Below are positions 26,054 through 34,770 of a stretch of DNA of 43,630 nucleotides, in pieces. The first letter of the stretch is position 1. Each line of letters opens with the position of its first letter. Origin of the DNA: Chlorobiaceae bacterium (lineage in GTDB: Bacteria > Bacteroidota > Chlorobiia > Chlorobiales > Chlorobiaceae); NCBI GenBank assembly GCA_016931495.1, contig JAFGER010000021.1:1-43630 (forward strand), read 5' to 3'. Position numbers and translations under genes: made by a program. The notes under the pieces are model-generated. The model was not told where the DNA came from, searched no databases, and was given only the letters and a program-made list of their open reading frames with translations.

Positions 26054-26060
26054 ATATTTG
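26053..26060 (+). promoter_or_regulatory. TATATTTG box upstream of ftsY
   Basis: TATATTTG lies 72 bases before the ftsY ATG and overlaps the thiL start codon on the opposite strand. It resembles the TATATTCG boxes at 133 and 2506 and the TAnnTTTG -7 element known from the related Bacteroidetes. Use as the ftsY promoter is an inference. Confidence 0.3.
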
Positions 26061-26131
26061 CGTACATTGAGTTTCAGCCGGAATCCGTTCCGATCCCTTC
26101 GTCCGTAAACATAGCCAATTTCTCATTTTCC

Positions 26132-27094
26132 ATGGGCTTTTTTGACAAGTTAGGGCTGTCGCGCCTCAAGGAGGGGCTTACCAAAACCCGCGACACGCTT
26201 TGCGACAAACTTGCGTTCGTCTCCAAAGGCAAAACCGAGGTGGACGACGAGTTCCTCGAAGAGCTGGAAAACGTTCTCGTTGCCGCCGACGTGGGCGTCG
26301 AAACCACGCTCGACATTGTCGATGCGGTCACCGAGCGCTCCAAGGGCAAAATCTACCGTTCGGAGGAGGAGCTGAACGAAATGGTGATGGGCGAGATTCG
26401 CAACCTGCTTGTCGAGTCGGGGCACGAACATCCGGTCGATTTCGACGCGCCGCTGCCGGCCCGGCCCTACGTCATCATGATCGTTGGCGTGAACGGCGCG
26501 GGCAAGACCACCAGCGTCGCCAAGCTGGCGCATAACTACGACAAGGCGGGCAAAAAGGTGGTGATCGCCGCCGCCGACACCTTCCGCGCCGCCGCCTACG
26601 AGCAGCTCAAAATCTGGGCCGACCGCGCCGGAGTGCCGATCATCGGTCAGGGGCAGGGTGCCGATCCCGCCTCGGTGGTGTTCGACTCGGTCAGCTCGGC
26701 GGTCTCCAAAGGCACTGACGTGGTGCTGGTCGATACGGCGGGGCGCCTGCACAACAAGAGCCACCTGATGGAGGAGCTGGCCAAAATCATGCGCGTGGCC
26801 AAAAAGAAGATTCCCGAAGCGCCGCACGAAGTGCTGCTCGTGCTCGACGGCACCACCGGCCAGAACGCCGTGCAGCAGGCCCGCGAGTTCACGAAGTTCG
26901 TCAACGTCACCGGCCTCGTCATGACCAAGCTCGACGGCACCTCGAAAGGCGGTATCGTGCTCTCGATCTCCCGCGAGCTGAACCTGCCGGTCAAATACAT
27001 CGGCGTCGGCGAAAAGATCGACGACTTGCAGCTCTTCGACCGCAAGAGCTTCGTGGAGGCGCTGCTCGAAAAGGAGAACAAAGCAGAGGAGTGA
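26132..27094 (+). CDS. ftsY: Signal recognition particle receptor FtsY
   Basis: This 320-residue SRP-GTPase docks the SRP-ribosome complex at the inner membrane. It has a short N-terminal part starting MGFFDKLGLSRLKEGL, an N domain (FLEELENVLVAADVGVETTL) and a G domain with G1 GVNGAGKT (119-126). The insertion-box region AADTFRAAAYEQL, DTAGR (201-205), TKLDG (265-269) and GVGEKIDDLQLF complete it. The long acidic A domain of E. coli FtsY is missing, as in many phyla. The ATG at 26132 fits the conserved N-terminus; in-frame sequence further upstream belongs to the thiL region and is not coding. No Shine-Dalgarno is seen. A hairpin terminator follows at once. Confidence 0.94.
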   Translation: MGFFDKLGLSRLKEGLTKTRDTLCDKLAFVSKGKTEVDDEFLEELENVLVAADVGVETTLDIVDAVTERSKGKIYRSEEELNEMVMGEIRNLLVESGHEHPVDFDAPLPARPYVIMIVGVNGAGKTTSVAKLAHNYDKAGKKVVIAAADTFRAAAYEQLKIWADRAGVPIIGQGQGADPASVVFDSVSSAVSKGTDVVLVDTAGRLHNKSHLMEELAKIMRVAKKKIPEAPHEVLLVLDGTTGQNAVQQAREFTKFVNVTGLVMTKLDGTSKGGIVLSISRELNLPVKYIGVGEKIDDLQLFDRKSFVEALLEKENKAEE

Positions 27095-27099
27095 GGGGG

Positions 27100-27150
27100 A
27101 AATCAGACCGATCTGTCCGATCATACGGATCAGACGGATCGGTCTGATTT
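27100..27150. terminator. Bidirectional hairpin terminator between ftsY and the DUF123 gene
   Basis: AAATCAGACCGATC (27100-27113) is the perfect reverse complement of 27137-27150, and inner bases (TGTCCG with CGGA) extend the stem. A T-run follows on both strands. It starts six bases after the ftsY stop, and its right arm lies inside the last codons of the convergent gene. Confidence 0.88.
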
Positions 27151-27723
27151 TTCCTGCGCCAGCTTCGCCCACGCCGCTTTCAGCGCCGCTGCCACCGCGG
27201 CTGCATTGCTGACCTTGAACAGGTGCGTGCCCGAGGCGGCGTCCTGCGCGCCGAGGCGGTCGGCGACAGGGGCGGTTTCCGGCATCGCAGCGAGCAGTTC
27301 GGCGAGCTGCGGCTCCCTCCTCGACGGGCCGGGGAAGATGAAAAGGTGATCGAGTTCGGCTTCTTCGCAGTCGAGCAAAAAGTCGATGTGCCAGTGGAGT
27401 TTTTTCTCGCTTCGAACGGCGGGCGGTCGGTAGCCCCACGAGACGAACAGCTCCGACAGCTCCGTGCGGATGGCATGCGCAGGCTTTCCGCCGCTTCTCG
27501 AAGCGTGGCGGAGCAGGCGGGAAGCCAGCGGAAAGCCGCCTTTCCGGCCGCCGAGCGCCGAGCCGACGTAAAGATAGCGACCCGCCGGAAGATCGATCGG
27601 CTGGCCGTTCCGGAATTTTCCGAACGAGACGCAAGCCGCTCTCCGGAGCCGGATCGAGAGGATGTAGCTGCCCTGACGGTCAGGGTATCCAAAAATGGTG
27701 AACGGCATAGGCGGGAATTGCAT
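27130..27723 (-). CDS. DUF123 GIY-YIG-like nuclease family protein
   Basis: This 197-residue protein carries the DUF123 hallmark features: GSYILSIRL near the N-terminus, LPAGRYLYVGSALGG, FPLASRLLRHASR and the conserved HWHIDFLL. DUF123 is a divergent GIY-YIG endonuclease group often fused to endonuclease III and probably acts in DNA repair. Here it stands alone. The final codons (KSDRSV) are encoded within the right arm of the ftsY terminator hairpin, so the C-terminus may have been recruited from it. It is divergent from pcm. M6 (27708) is an alternative start. Confidence 0.85.
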   Translation of the reverse strand: MQFPPMPFTIFGYPDRQGSYILSIRLRRAACVSFGKFRNGQPIDLPAGRYLYVGSALGGRKGGFPLASRLLRHASRSGGKPAHAIRTELSELFVSWGYRPPAVRSEKKLHWHIDFLLDCEEAELDHLFIFPGPSRREPQLAELLAAMPETAPVADRLGAQDAASGTHLFKVSNAAAVAAALKAAWAKLAQEKSDRSV

Positions 27724-27836
27724 AATTTGTCGTGAGGTGTAATATTAGCCAATCTGTTGTAAAGATGCGGCAGTTCATCATCTGGCTCGCCAGTTAAAAT
27801 GCGAGGCGTGATGCCGGTAACGGAACAGGGGGGAGG

Positions 27837-28502
27837 ATGGAACAGGAAAACGGCATGGCTAGTGAGCGCCGGGAGATGGTCAGCCAGCTCATGCACTATG
27901 GCATCGTGAATTCAAGGGTGCTCGGAGCGTTTCTGACGGTTGAGCGCCACCGGTTCGTCGATGGCGGAAGCCGGATGTTCGCCTACAGCGACAGCGCCTT
28001 GCCCATCGGCTATGGCCAGACTATTTCGCAGCCCTACACGGTGGCGTACATGATGGAGCTGCTCGTCGATCGCTGCCCCGCCGGAAAGGTGCTTGAAATC
28101 GGCACCGGATCGGGCTACCAGGCGGCGATTCTCAACACGCTCGGCTACCGGGTTTTTACCATCGAGCGCGTTGCCGGATTGTACGAACTGGCCGCATCGC
28201 GTTTCAAAAAAATGGGCATTCCGGTGCAAAGCCGCCTCGGCGACGGCACGCTTGGCTGGCCGGAGGAAGCGCCGTTCGATGCGATTATCGTGACCGCCGC
28301 CGCGCCTTCCGAGCCTCGCACGCTGATGGAGCAGCTTGCCGATGGCGGGGTGCTGATTCTGCCGCTCGGCGATATCGCCTCACAGCAGATGACCGTTATC
28401 CGGCGAAAGGGAGAGCGGTTCGAGCATGAACGGTTCGACCACTTTGCCTTCGTGCCACTCATTGGCCGTGAAGGGTGGCGCGACCCGGATGAAGCATCAT
28501 GA
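27837..28502 (+). CDS. pcm: Protein-L-isoaspartate O-methyltransferase
   Basis: This 221-residue SAM-dependent enzyme methylates abnormal L-isoaspartyl residues so that damaged proteins can be repaired. Seen: ALPIGYGQTISQPYTVAYM (substrate region), motif I VLEIGTGSGYQAAIL, VFTIERVAGLYELA, GDGTLGW, FDAIIVTAAAP and ILPLG. The full PCMT set is present. The purine-rich GGGGGGAGG directly abuts the ATG at 27837. ATG 27855, preceded by AGGAAAA, is also possible and would remove six residues. It is followed 36 bases later by the PpiD-like gene, so both may form a protein-quality operon. Confidence 0.93.
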   Translation: MEQENGMASERREMVSQLMHYGIVNSRVLGAFLTVERHRFVDGGSRMFAYSDSALPIGYGQTISQPYTVAYMMELLVDRCPAGKVLEIGTGSGYQAAILNTLGYRVFTIERVAGLYELAASRFKKMGIPVQSRLGDGTLGWPEEAPFDAIIVTAAAPSEPRTLMEQLADGGVLILPLGDIASQQMTVIRRKGERFEHERFDHFAFVPLIGREGWRDPDEAS

Positions 28503-28538
28503 AGTAATTGGTTCACTAATACGTAAAAAAGCGCAGTT

Positions 28539-30644
28539 ATGGCATTAATGGGCAAGTTGAGAGATAAAACGCACATCGTGCTTTATATTCTCGTGGCCGC
28601 ATTCGTGGGTCTTATCATTTTCGAATGGGGCATGAATTTCACCGGGCCGACGCAGAAGCGCGGGGGCAATGTCGGAGCGGTTAACGGCCAGCCGATTTCC
28701 GCCGGGCAGTACGAACAGATGTACAGCCTGGTGAGTGAAAGCTTCCGGCAACGCAACCCCGGCGTTGAAATCACCTCCCGGATCGATGCGGAATTGCGGG
28801 AGCAGGCATGGAATATGGCGGTCGATCAGGCCCTGCTTGACCAGCTTTTCAAGCAATACGGCGTTCAGGTCAGCGACGAAGAGGTGCTGGCGGCGGTGAA
28901 CAGCGACACCAATCCGCCGACGATCATCCGCCAGAACTTTACCAATCCCGAGACCGGCAAGATCGACCGCGAGCTGCTTGAAAAAGCGCGGAAGGATCCG
29001 CAGGCAAAGGAGTTCTGGGGTCGCGCCGAGGAGATGGTCACGCGAGAGCTGAAGATCGACAAGCTGCTCATGGCGCTGCAGACGATGGCCATCGTCACCG
29101 ATCCTGAAGTGACCGAACTGGTGGAGCGGCAGTTCACCACCTTTTCGGGCTCGTTCATTCCGGTGCCGTTCTCTTACGCTGGCCCGGAGTCGAAATTCCC
29201 TGTGAAGGATGAGGAGATCACGGCCTGGTACGAAGCTCGCAAGGCGCAGTTCCGTCAGCCTCCGGTACGCAACGCCGAGTTTGTCGTTTTCCCGCTGACC
29301 CCCTCTTCCGGGGACAGCCTGCGCGTCAGGAAGGAGATCGACGCGCTGGTTTCCCAGTTCGCTTCGGCTGCCGATGATGCCGAGTTTGTCAAAATCCAGA
29401 GTGATCTTCCCGAGTCGGTCAATGTGACCCGCACACGAGCCGATTTTTCCCTGGCCGCCGGAGAGGAGATTTTCCGCCCGACCACTCTTGCGCCTGGCAA
29501 GATTGTGGGCCCTGTGGCCGATCAGGGCTACTATCGTCTGCTCAAAATCCAGAGCGTCGCCACCGGTGAGCCAATGGCCAGCGCCTCGCACATCCTGCTC
29601 AGCGTCAATCCCGTCGACAGGGCCGATGTCGAGCGCGGCGCGGCGCTTGCCCGCAAGATTCTCGGCGAGTTGCAGGGTGGCGCCTCATTTGCCTCGCTTG
29701 CCGCCAAATATTCACAGGATCGGGGCAATGCCCGCACTGGCGGCTCGCTCGGGTGGTTTACCCGGGAGCGCATGGTGCCCGAGTTTTCGCAGGTGGTGTT
29801 CGGTGCGCGTCCCGGCCAGATCGTCGGGCCGGTGCTGACCCGGTTCGGATTGCATATCATCAGAATCGACGGCTTCGATAACCGCCAGATCGTCTGTTCG
29901 GAGGTTGCCCGGCAGATCAAGCCGTCAAGCCTGACTTCGGAATCGATCAAGCGCAAGGCGATGCTTTTCCAGGCGGATGCCAGCGCGAAGGGTTTCGGCG
30001 AAACGGCAAAACTCCAGAAGCTCGACGTGGTGAAAACCGGTGACTTTACGCGCCAGAGCCTCGTTGCGCAGCTCGGGCTGGATGAAGCGGTCGCCAGCTT
30101 CGCGTTCGGCTCGAAAGAGGGCGCGGTTTCCGAGGTCATAACCACCGAAAGCGGATTTGTGGTCATGAAGCTTCTGTCTGTCAACGATACCGGTTACCGC
30201 AAGCTCGATGACGCGCTCAAGGCGATGATCAGGGCCGAGCTGGTGAAGCAGAAGCAGGGCGTGGCGCTGAAAGCCAAACTTGCCGAACTGTCGAAGGCGA
30301 GCGGCGGATCGCTCGATGCCATCGTGGCAAAAGATCCCTCCCTGCGCAAAGTCACCTCCAGCCTCATTCGCTGGCGCGACGGCAGCATCGAAGGCTACGG
30401 CGTCGATCGCCGGCTTGTGGAGGCCATGGCGGGCATGAAGCTCAACCGGATTTCGGTTCCTGTGCAGACCTCGAATGGCTATGCGCTGGTCGTGCTCGAT
30501 GCTCGCCAGCTCGAAGCCGGCGTGGATGCAGAGGCCGAGAAAAAACGTGTGCTGCCCCAGCTCAGGAAAGTCAAGCAGGAGCAGTTTTTCACCGCATACT
30601 TTGAAGCTGCGCGCCGGAACGCCAAAATCGAGGATAACCGCTAA
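28539..30644 (+). CDS. PpiD/SurA-like periplasmic peptidyl-prolyl isomerase
   Basis: This 701-residue protein has one N-terminal membrane anchor (about 12-32, IVLYILVAAFVGLIIFEW) followed by a SurA_N-like chaperone region (QPISAGQYEQMYSLV through LLDQLFKQYG). A parvulin domain lies at about 346-444 (ASHILLSVNP, FASLAAKYSQD, GGSLGWFTRERMVPEF, GPVLTRFGLHIIRIDG). A long C-terminal part may include a second, degenerate parvulin-like fold. This order matches PpiD, an inner-membrane foldase that helps outer-membrane and periplasmic proteins near the Sec translocon. The ATG at 28539 follows pcm by 36 bases. A strong hairpin terminator follows. Confidence 0.9.
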   Translation: MALMGKLRDKTHIVLYILVAAFVGLIIFEWGMNFTGPTQKRGGNVGAVNGQPISAGQYEQMYSLVSESFRQRNPGVEITSRIDAELREQAWNMAVDQALLDQLFKQYGVQVSDEEVLAAVNSDTNPPTIIRQNFTNPETGKIDRELLEKARKDPQAKEFWGRAEEMVTRELKIDKLLMALQTMAIVTDPEVTELVERQFTTFSGSFIPVPFSYAGPESKFPVKDEEITAWYEARKAQFRQPPVRNAEFVVFPLTPSSGDSLRVRKEIDALVSQFASAADDAEFVKIQSDLPESVNVTRTRADFSLAAGEEIFRPTTLAPGKIVGPVADQGYYRLLKIQSVATGEPMASASHILLSVNPVDRADVERGAALARKILGELQGGASFASLAAKYSQDRGNARTGGSLGWFTRERMVPEFSQVVFGARPGQIVGPVLTRFGLHIIRIDGFDNRQIVCSEVARQIKPSSLTSESIKRKAMLFQADASAKGFGETAKLQKLDVVKTGDFTRQSLVAQLGLDEAVASFAFGSKEGAVSEVITTESGFVVMKLLSVNDTGYRKLDDALKAMIRAELVKQKQGVALKAKLAELSKASGGSLDAIVAKDPSLRKVTSSLIRWRDGSIEGYGVDRRLVEAMAGMKLNRISVPVQTSNGYALVVLDARQLEAGVDAEAEKKRVLPQLRKVKQEQFFTAYFEAARRNAKIEDNR

Positions 30645-30669
30645 CGCAGGAAGTTCGCAAAAGCACAGC

Positions 30670-30705
30670 AACAAGCCGCCCGGATCGTCTCCGTGGCGGC
30701 TTGTT
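30670..30705. terminator. Bidirectional terminator between the ppiD-like gene and ptsI
   Basis: AACAAGCCGCC (30670-30680) pairs perfectly with GGCGGCTTGTT (30695-30705), and an inner CGGA/TCCG stem adds strength. A T-rich tract follows on the plus strand and an A/T-rich tail on the minus. It lies between two convergent stops, so it can end both transcripts. Confidence 0.88.
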
Positions 30706-30719
30706 CTGTTTGGGGGTCT

Positions 30720-32519
30720 TCAGTGCTCCTTGAGGAACACGTCGAGCCGCTCCTTGATGGCCGGGGCGCTGGAGAGTTTGAGGCACTCGGAGGCCAGCGC
30801 TTCGCACTCCGCGATGGTGTAGCTGGCCACCCGCGCCTTGAGCGCCGGAATGTCGGAACTGACCAGGCTGAACTCCCGGAGGCCGCAGCCGATGAGGAAC
30901 GGCGTGGCCAGCGGGTCGGAGCCCATGTCGCCGCAGATGGCGCACCGGCATCGGTTTTTCTGCGCCGTCGAGATGATGCGGTAGAGCTGGCGGATGATGG
31001 CCGGATGGAACTTCTCGAACAGGTCCTGCACGATGAGGTTGTTGCGGTCAACGGCCAGCGTGTACTGGGTCAGGTCGTTGGTGCCGATGCTCACGAAATC
31101 GACCATGCGGGTGATTTCGTCGATCAGCTCGACGGCCGCGGGCATTTCGATCATCGCGCCGAGGCCGGGCTTGTAGAGCGTTTCGCGCGACTCCTCGCTG
31201 ACGCGTTCGTAGTGGTGTTCGAGCCGTTGCCTGATGTGTTCAATCTCCTCGATGGACGAAATCATGGGAATCATCAGCTCGACGTTGCCGTGAACGTTGG
31301 CCCTGATGAGCGAGCGGAGCTGTGTGTCGAGAATTTCCGGCACGTCGATCAGAATCCGGACGCCGCGCCAGCCGAGGTTCGGGTTCGGCTCCTTGACCGG
31401 CGAGTAGATCAGCTTGTCGCCGCCGATGTCGAACAGCCGGATGACCAGCGGCTTCGGCGTGAGCATTTCGGCCATCGAGAGGTAGTACTCCGTCTGCAGC
31501 GCCTCCTTGGGCGGCTTGAGGTCGTCAAGAAAAAGGTTCTCCGTGCGGAACAGCCCGACCCCTTCCGAGCCGGTCGCGTCGAGATGCGTGATCTCCTCCC
31601 TGAAATCGATGTTCGAGCAGACCGTGATTCTCATGCCGCAGCGGGTGAAGGCGTGGCGATGCGCCAGCACCGAATCGTCGGCCTCCCGCCGGATTTCGGC
31701 CTCCCGTTTCCGCCGGTACTCCTCGACGGTCTTTTCTTCCGGCCTGGTGATGACGACGCCATCGTTGCCGTCAAGAATGACCGGGCTGCCCGAACCGATT
31801 TTCTGCGAGAAGTTGCCGAGGCCGGCCACCATGGGAATGTTGAGCGACTTGCAGATCAGCGCGACGTGCGAGGTCTTGCCGCCGGTGTCGGTCGCGAACC
31901 CCTTGACGTTGCTCCGGCTGAGCAGAATGATGTCCGCCGGGGAGAGGTGGTGCGAAACCACGACGCTGCCTTCGGGCACCCAGGAGTGCAGCTTGCGGAT
32001 GTGCAGGTTCCGGATGATCCGCTCCTTGATGTCGTGCAGGTCGGCGGCCCGTTCGCGGAAGATCTGGTCGTCGGAGTTGATGAAGTTGCCGAGGTACTGC
32101 TCGAACTCCTGCTCGATGACCAGGTGCGCCGGTTTCAGCTCCGTGCGGATGCGGCGCGTGATGGCGTCGATCAGCACCGGATCCCTGAGCAGCATGATCT
32201 GCGCCTGGAACAGGTCGCTGTAGAGCTTGCCGATCTTGCGCGTGGTGACCCGTTCGATCTTCTTCAGCTCCTTTTCCGAGCGGTGCAGGGCGGTCATGAA
32301 GCGCTCGACCTCCGCGTCGATGTTCTCCGGATTGAGCTCGGCGATTTCGTGCTCGACGGTCTCCTTGACGAACTCGTAGGCCTCCCCGATGGCGAACCCT
32401 TTCGAGCTGCCGATGCCGGAGTACCGGCGCTCGCGCTCTTGCGGGTCGGGGTGCCGGTCGGGGTTGGCGGTGGAGTCGGGCGAGTCGCCGGGGGATTTCG
32501 GTGCTTTTTTATAGACCAT
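30720..32519 (-). CDS. ptsI: Phosphoenolpyruvate-protein phosphotransferase (PTS enzyme I)
   Basis: This 599-residue EI takes phosphate from PEP onto its active histidine H218 (GGKTSHVALICKS) and passes it to HPr. It has the N-terminal HPr-binding helical region (ALHRSEKELKKIERVTTRKIG) and the PEP-binding TIM-barrel motifs GLFRTENLF, IRLFDIGGDK, NPNLGWRGVR, ELMIPMIS, GAMIEMPAAV, FVSIGTNDLTQYTLAVDRNN and CGDMGSDP. An extra Pro/Asp-rich N-terminal tail (1-32) is unusual. The ATG at 32519 starts 11 bases after dnaB, so they are co-transcribed. No HPr or sugar EII gene is in the window; a regulatory PTS is possible. Confidence 0.93.
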   Translation of the reverse strand: MVYKKAPKSPGDSPDSTANPDRHPDPQERERRYSGIGSSKGFAIGEAYEFVKETVEHEIAELNPENIDAEVERFMTALHRSEKELKKIERVTTRKIGKLYSDLFQAQIMLLRDPVLIDAITRRIRTELKPAHLVIEQEFEQYLGNFINSDDQIFRERAADLHDIKERIIRNLHIRKLHSWVPEGSVVVSHHLSPADIILLSRSNVKGFATDTGGKTSHVALICKSLNIPMVAGLGNFSQKIGSGSPVILDGNDGVVITRPEEKTVEEYRRKREAEIRREADDSVLAHRHAFTRCGMRITVCSNIDFREEITHLDATGSEGVGLFRTENLFLDDLKPPKEALQTEYYLSMAEMLTPKPLVIRLFDIGGDKLIYSPVKEPNPNLGWRGVRILIDVPEILDTQLRSLIRANVHGNVELMIPMISSIEEIEHIRQRLEHHYERVSEESRETLYKPGLGAMIEMPAAVELIDEITRMVDFVSIGTNDLTQYTLAVDRNNLIVQDLFEKFHPAIIRQLYRIISTAQKNRCRCAICGDMGSDPLATPFLIGCGLREFSLVSSDIPALKARVASYTIAECEALASECLKLSSAPAIKERLDVFLKEH

Positions 32520-32530
32520 GGCCGGAGAGA

Positions 32531-34078
32531 CTAAAATGGAGCAGTATCCGTGTTGTTGAGGTAGCTGTCGTCGAAAGGCGGCGGCTCGGGCAGGGCGGGC
32601 GGCTCCGGAAAGCCCGGCGCGGCGGGCCGGGGCGCATCGAACTGGCGTTGCTCCGGTTCGGAGGCCGCTGTCAGGTAGGAGTTCGCCGTGGACTGGAAGC
32701 GTCCGTAATTTTTCAGGAACAGCAGTCTGATGGTGCCGATCGGGCCGTTTCGTTGCTTGCCGATGACCACCTCGGCGATGTCTTTCGTCGATGATCCGTC
32801 CTCGAAGTTCTTGATGCCATACATCTCCGGGCGCGACAGGAACATCACCATGTCGGCGTCTTGCTCGATGGAGCCGGATTCGCGCAAGTCGCTGAGCTGC
32901 GGGCGGCGGTCGCCGGAGCGCTGTTCGACCGAGCGGTTGAGCTGCGCGAGCGCGATCACCGGAATGTTCAGCTCCTTGGCGAGCGCTTTCAGCGAGCGCG
33001 AAATCTGCGCGATCTCCTGTTCGCGGTTGGACTTGCCATCCCGCACCGGCGTGACGAGCTGGAGGTAGTCCACCACCACCATGCCGATGCCGTGCTCCTG
33101 CTTCATGCGGCGGGTCTTGGCGGCCAGCTCCATGATCGAGATGCCCGGCGTGTCGTCGATGAAGAGCTTCGCCTCGGCGAGCGCGTCCATGCTGTTGATG
33201 ATCTTGTTCATCATCTCGGGTGAAATCTGGCCGCGACGGACGAGCTGCGACTCGACGTACGCCTCGGCGCACATCAGCCTGAGCGCGAGCTGGATCTCCG
33301 CCATTTCGAGGCTGAAGAAGAGCACCGGCGTGTTGAAATTCACCGCCGCGTTTCGCGCTAAGGCCAGAGAAAAGGCGGTTTTACCGGCGGACGGACGGGC
33401 TGCGATGATGATCATGTCCGACGGCTGGAACCCGGCGGTGTATTCGTCCAGCTCCGAAAAGCCGGAGCCGATGCCGGTGACCGACGAGTGTGACGAACCG
33501 AGGTTTTCGATCATCCTCGTCGCGGTCTTGAGCAGATCCTTGATGCTGCTGGCCTTCTTCTTGATGCCCGCCTGCGAGATGTTGAAGAACTGCTGCGAGG
33601 CGTTCTCGACCAGGTCGAAGATGTCCATCGAGGTGTTGTAGGCCGCGCTTGAAATCTGCGACGAGATTGAAATCATCCGCCGGTAGAGGAATTTCTCCTT
33701 GGCAAGCCGGGCGTAGTACTCGATGTTGGCCGAGCTGATGACCTTGCCCGAAAGCTCGCCGAGGTAGGGCCGGCCTCCCACATTTTCCAGCTCGCCGATG
33801 CGCGACAGCTCCTCGCTGACCGTGATGAGGTCGATGGCCTGCCGCTTCTGGTAGAGCGAGAGCATCGCCTTGAAGATGATCTGGTGGCGCTTTTCGTAAA
33901 AGACCGACTCCCCGTTGTCGCCGAAAATCTGGATGACCTGTTCGATCGGATCGTCCTCAAGCAGAATGCAGGCCAGCACCTCCTGCTCGACCTCGATCGA
34001 GTAGGGGGGAACCCGGCTCTCCTTGCTGAAATCGATGTCGCGGCTGAGATCGATCGTTGCTTCGCGTGATGGCTTCAT
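32531..34078 (-). CDS. dnaB: Replicative DNA helicase DnaB
   Basis: This 515-residue hexameric 5'-3' helicase drives the replication fork. The N-terminal domain (PPYSIEVEQEVLACILLED) binds primase. The RecA-like C-terminal domain has Walker A ARPSAGKT (227-234), VLFFSLEMAEIQLALRLM, GIGMVVVDYLQL and LNRSVEQRSGDRRPQLSDLR, followed by GSIEQDADMVMFLSRPE. No intein interrupts it. The Pro-rich tail (about 485-515, APGFPEPPALPEPPPFDDSY) is longer than in E. coli and probably flexible. It lies between udg and ptsI on the minus strand. Confidence 0.95.
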   Translation of the reverse strand: MKPSREATIDLSRDIDFSKESRVPPYSIEVEQEVLACILLEDDPIEQVIQIFGDNGESVFYEKRHQIIFKAMLSLYQKRQAIDLITVSEELSRIGELENVGGRPYLGELSGKVISSANIEYYARLAKEKFLYRRMISISSQISSAAYNTSMDIFDLVENASQQFFNISQAGIKKKASSIKDLLKTATRMIENLGSSHSSVTGIGSGFSELDEYTAGFQPSDMIIIAARPSAGKTAFSLALARNAAVNFNTPVLFFSLEMAEIQLALRLMCAEAYVESQLVRRGQISPEMMNKIINSMDALAEAKLFIDDTPGISIMELAAKTRRMKQEHGIGMVVVDYLQLVTPVRDGKSNREQEIAQISRSLKALAKELNIPVIALAQLNRSVEQRSGDRRPQLSDLRESGSIEQDADMVMFLSRPEMYGIKNFEDGSSTKDIAEVVIGKQRNGPIGTIRLLFLKNYGRFQSTANSYLTAASEPEQRQFDAPRPAAPGFPEPPALPEPPPFDDSYLNNTDTAPF

Positions 34079-34121
34079 TTCTTTTTCAGTCCTCGTCCTT
34101 CCATGGTTTCACAGTAACGGA

Positions 34122-34751
34122 TCAGCCGTTCGGGCAGATCGTGTCGTAATGCGCCCTGAGCTGTTGCACATCCTCCCAGCAGAGGCGCTTCCAGTTCGGA
34201 TTCCTGAGCAGCGCCGCCGGATGGTAGGTGACGAAGCAGTCGAACCCGTTCCAGCGGATCAGCTTGCCGCGCATGGCGCTCATCGAGAGGGTGTTCCCGA
34301 GAATGGTGTTGGCCGCCACCCTGCCCAAAAGGAGGATGATGTCGGGCCTGATGATGTCGAGCTGCTGCATGAGCCAAGGCTTGCAGCAGTCGATTTCGTC
34401 GGCGAGCGGATTGCGGTTCTCCGGCGGGCGGCACTTGATGATGTTGCCGATGTAGACCTCCTTGCGCTCGAAGCCGATGGCGAAGAGAATCTTGTCGAGC
34501 AACTGGCCCGAGCGCCCCACGAACGGGCGGCCCTGTGCGTCCTCATCCGCTCCGGGAGCCTCACCTATAACGAAAACCCGCGCTTTGGGATTCCCTTCGC
34601 CGAACACGACGTTTTTGCGCAGCTCCGCGAGCCGGCACTTGCGGCACTCGCGGACGATCTTGCCAAGCGCGTCGAGATCGGCAGCGGGGCTCGTCTGCTG
34701 AACGGGTTGCGCCGTGGCGTTATCGAAAAGGGATGCCTGCGTCGTCGTCAT
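34122..34751 (-). CDS. udg: Uracil-DNA glycosylase, iron-sulfur family 4 type
   Basis: This 209-residue protein has motif 1 GEAPGADEDAQGRPFVGRSG (63-82), NIIKCRPPENRNP and motif 2 YHPAALLRN. The four 4Fe-4S ligands C36, C39, C107 and C123 (CRKCR, KCRPPENRNP, CCKPW) fit UDG families 4/5, which remove uracil from DNA. Motif GEAPG with the following acidic ADED resembles family 4. The start at ATG 34751 is chosen over an upstream extension into coaBC. It lies 19 bases after coaBC and 43 before dnaB. It may functionally replace the glycosylase often fused to DUF4130, which is separate in this genome. Confidence 0.92.
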   Translation of the reverse strand: MTTTQASLFDNATAQPVQQTSPAADLDALGKIVRECRKCRLAELRKNVVFGEGNPKARVFVIGEAPGADEDAQGRPFVGRSGQLLDKILFAIGFERKEVYIGNIIKCRPPENRNPLADEIDCCKPWLMQQLDIIRPDIILLLGRVAANTILGNTLSMSAMRGKLIRWNGFDCFVTYHPAALLRNPNWKRLCWEDVQQLRAHYDTICPNG

Positions 34752-34770
34752 GGTGCGTGGGTGGTTCCGG

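Noticed and set aside
30693-32534. 613-residue plus-strand open frame opposite ptsI
   Set aside because: The opposite strand encodes a full enzyme I with its active-site His and PEP-binding motifs.
32520-33272. N-terminal extension of ptsI
   Set aside because: The frame is open through the dnaB gene by chance. The ATG at 32519 sits 11 bases after dnaB, and enzyme I homology begins there.
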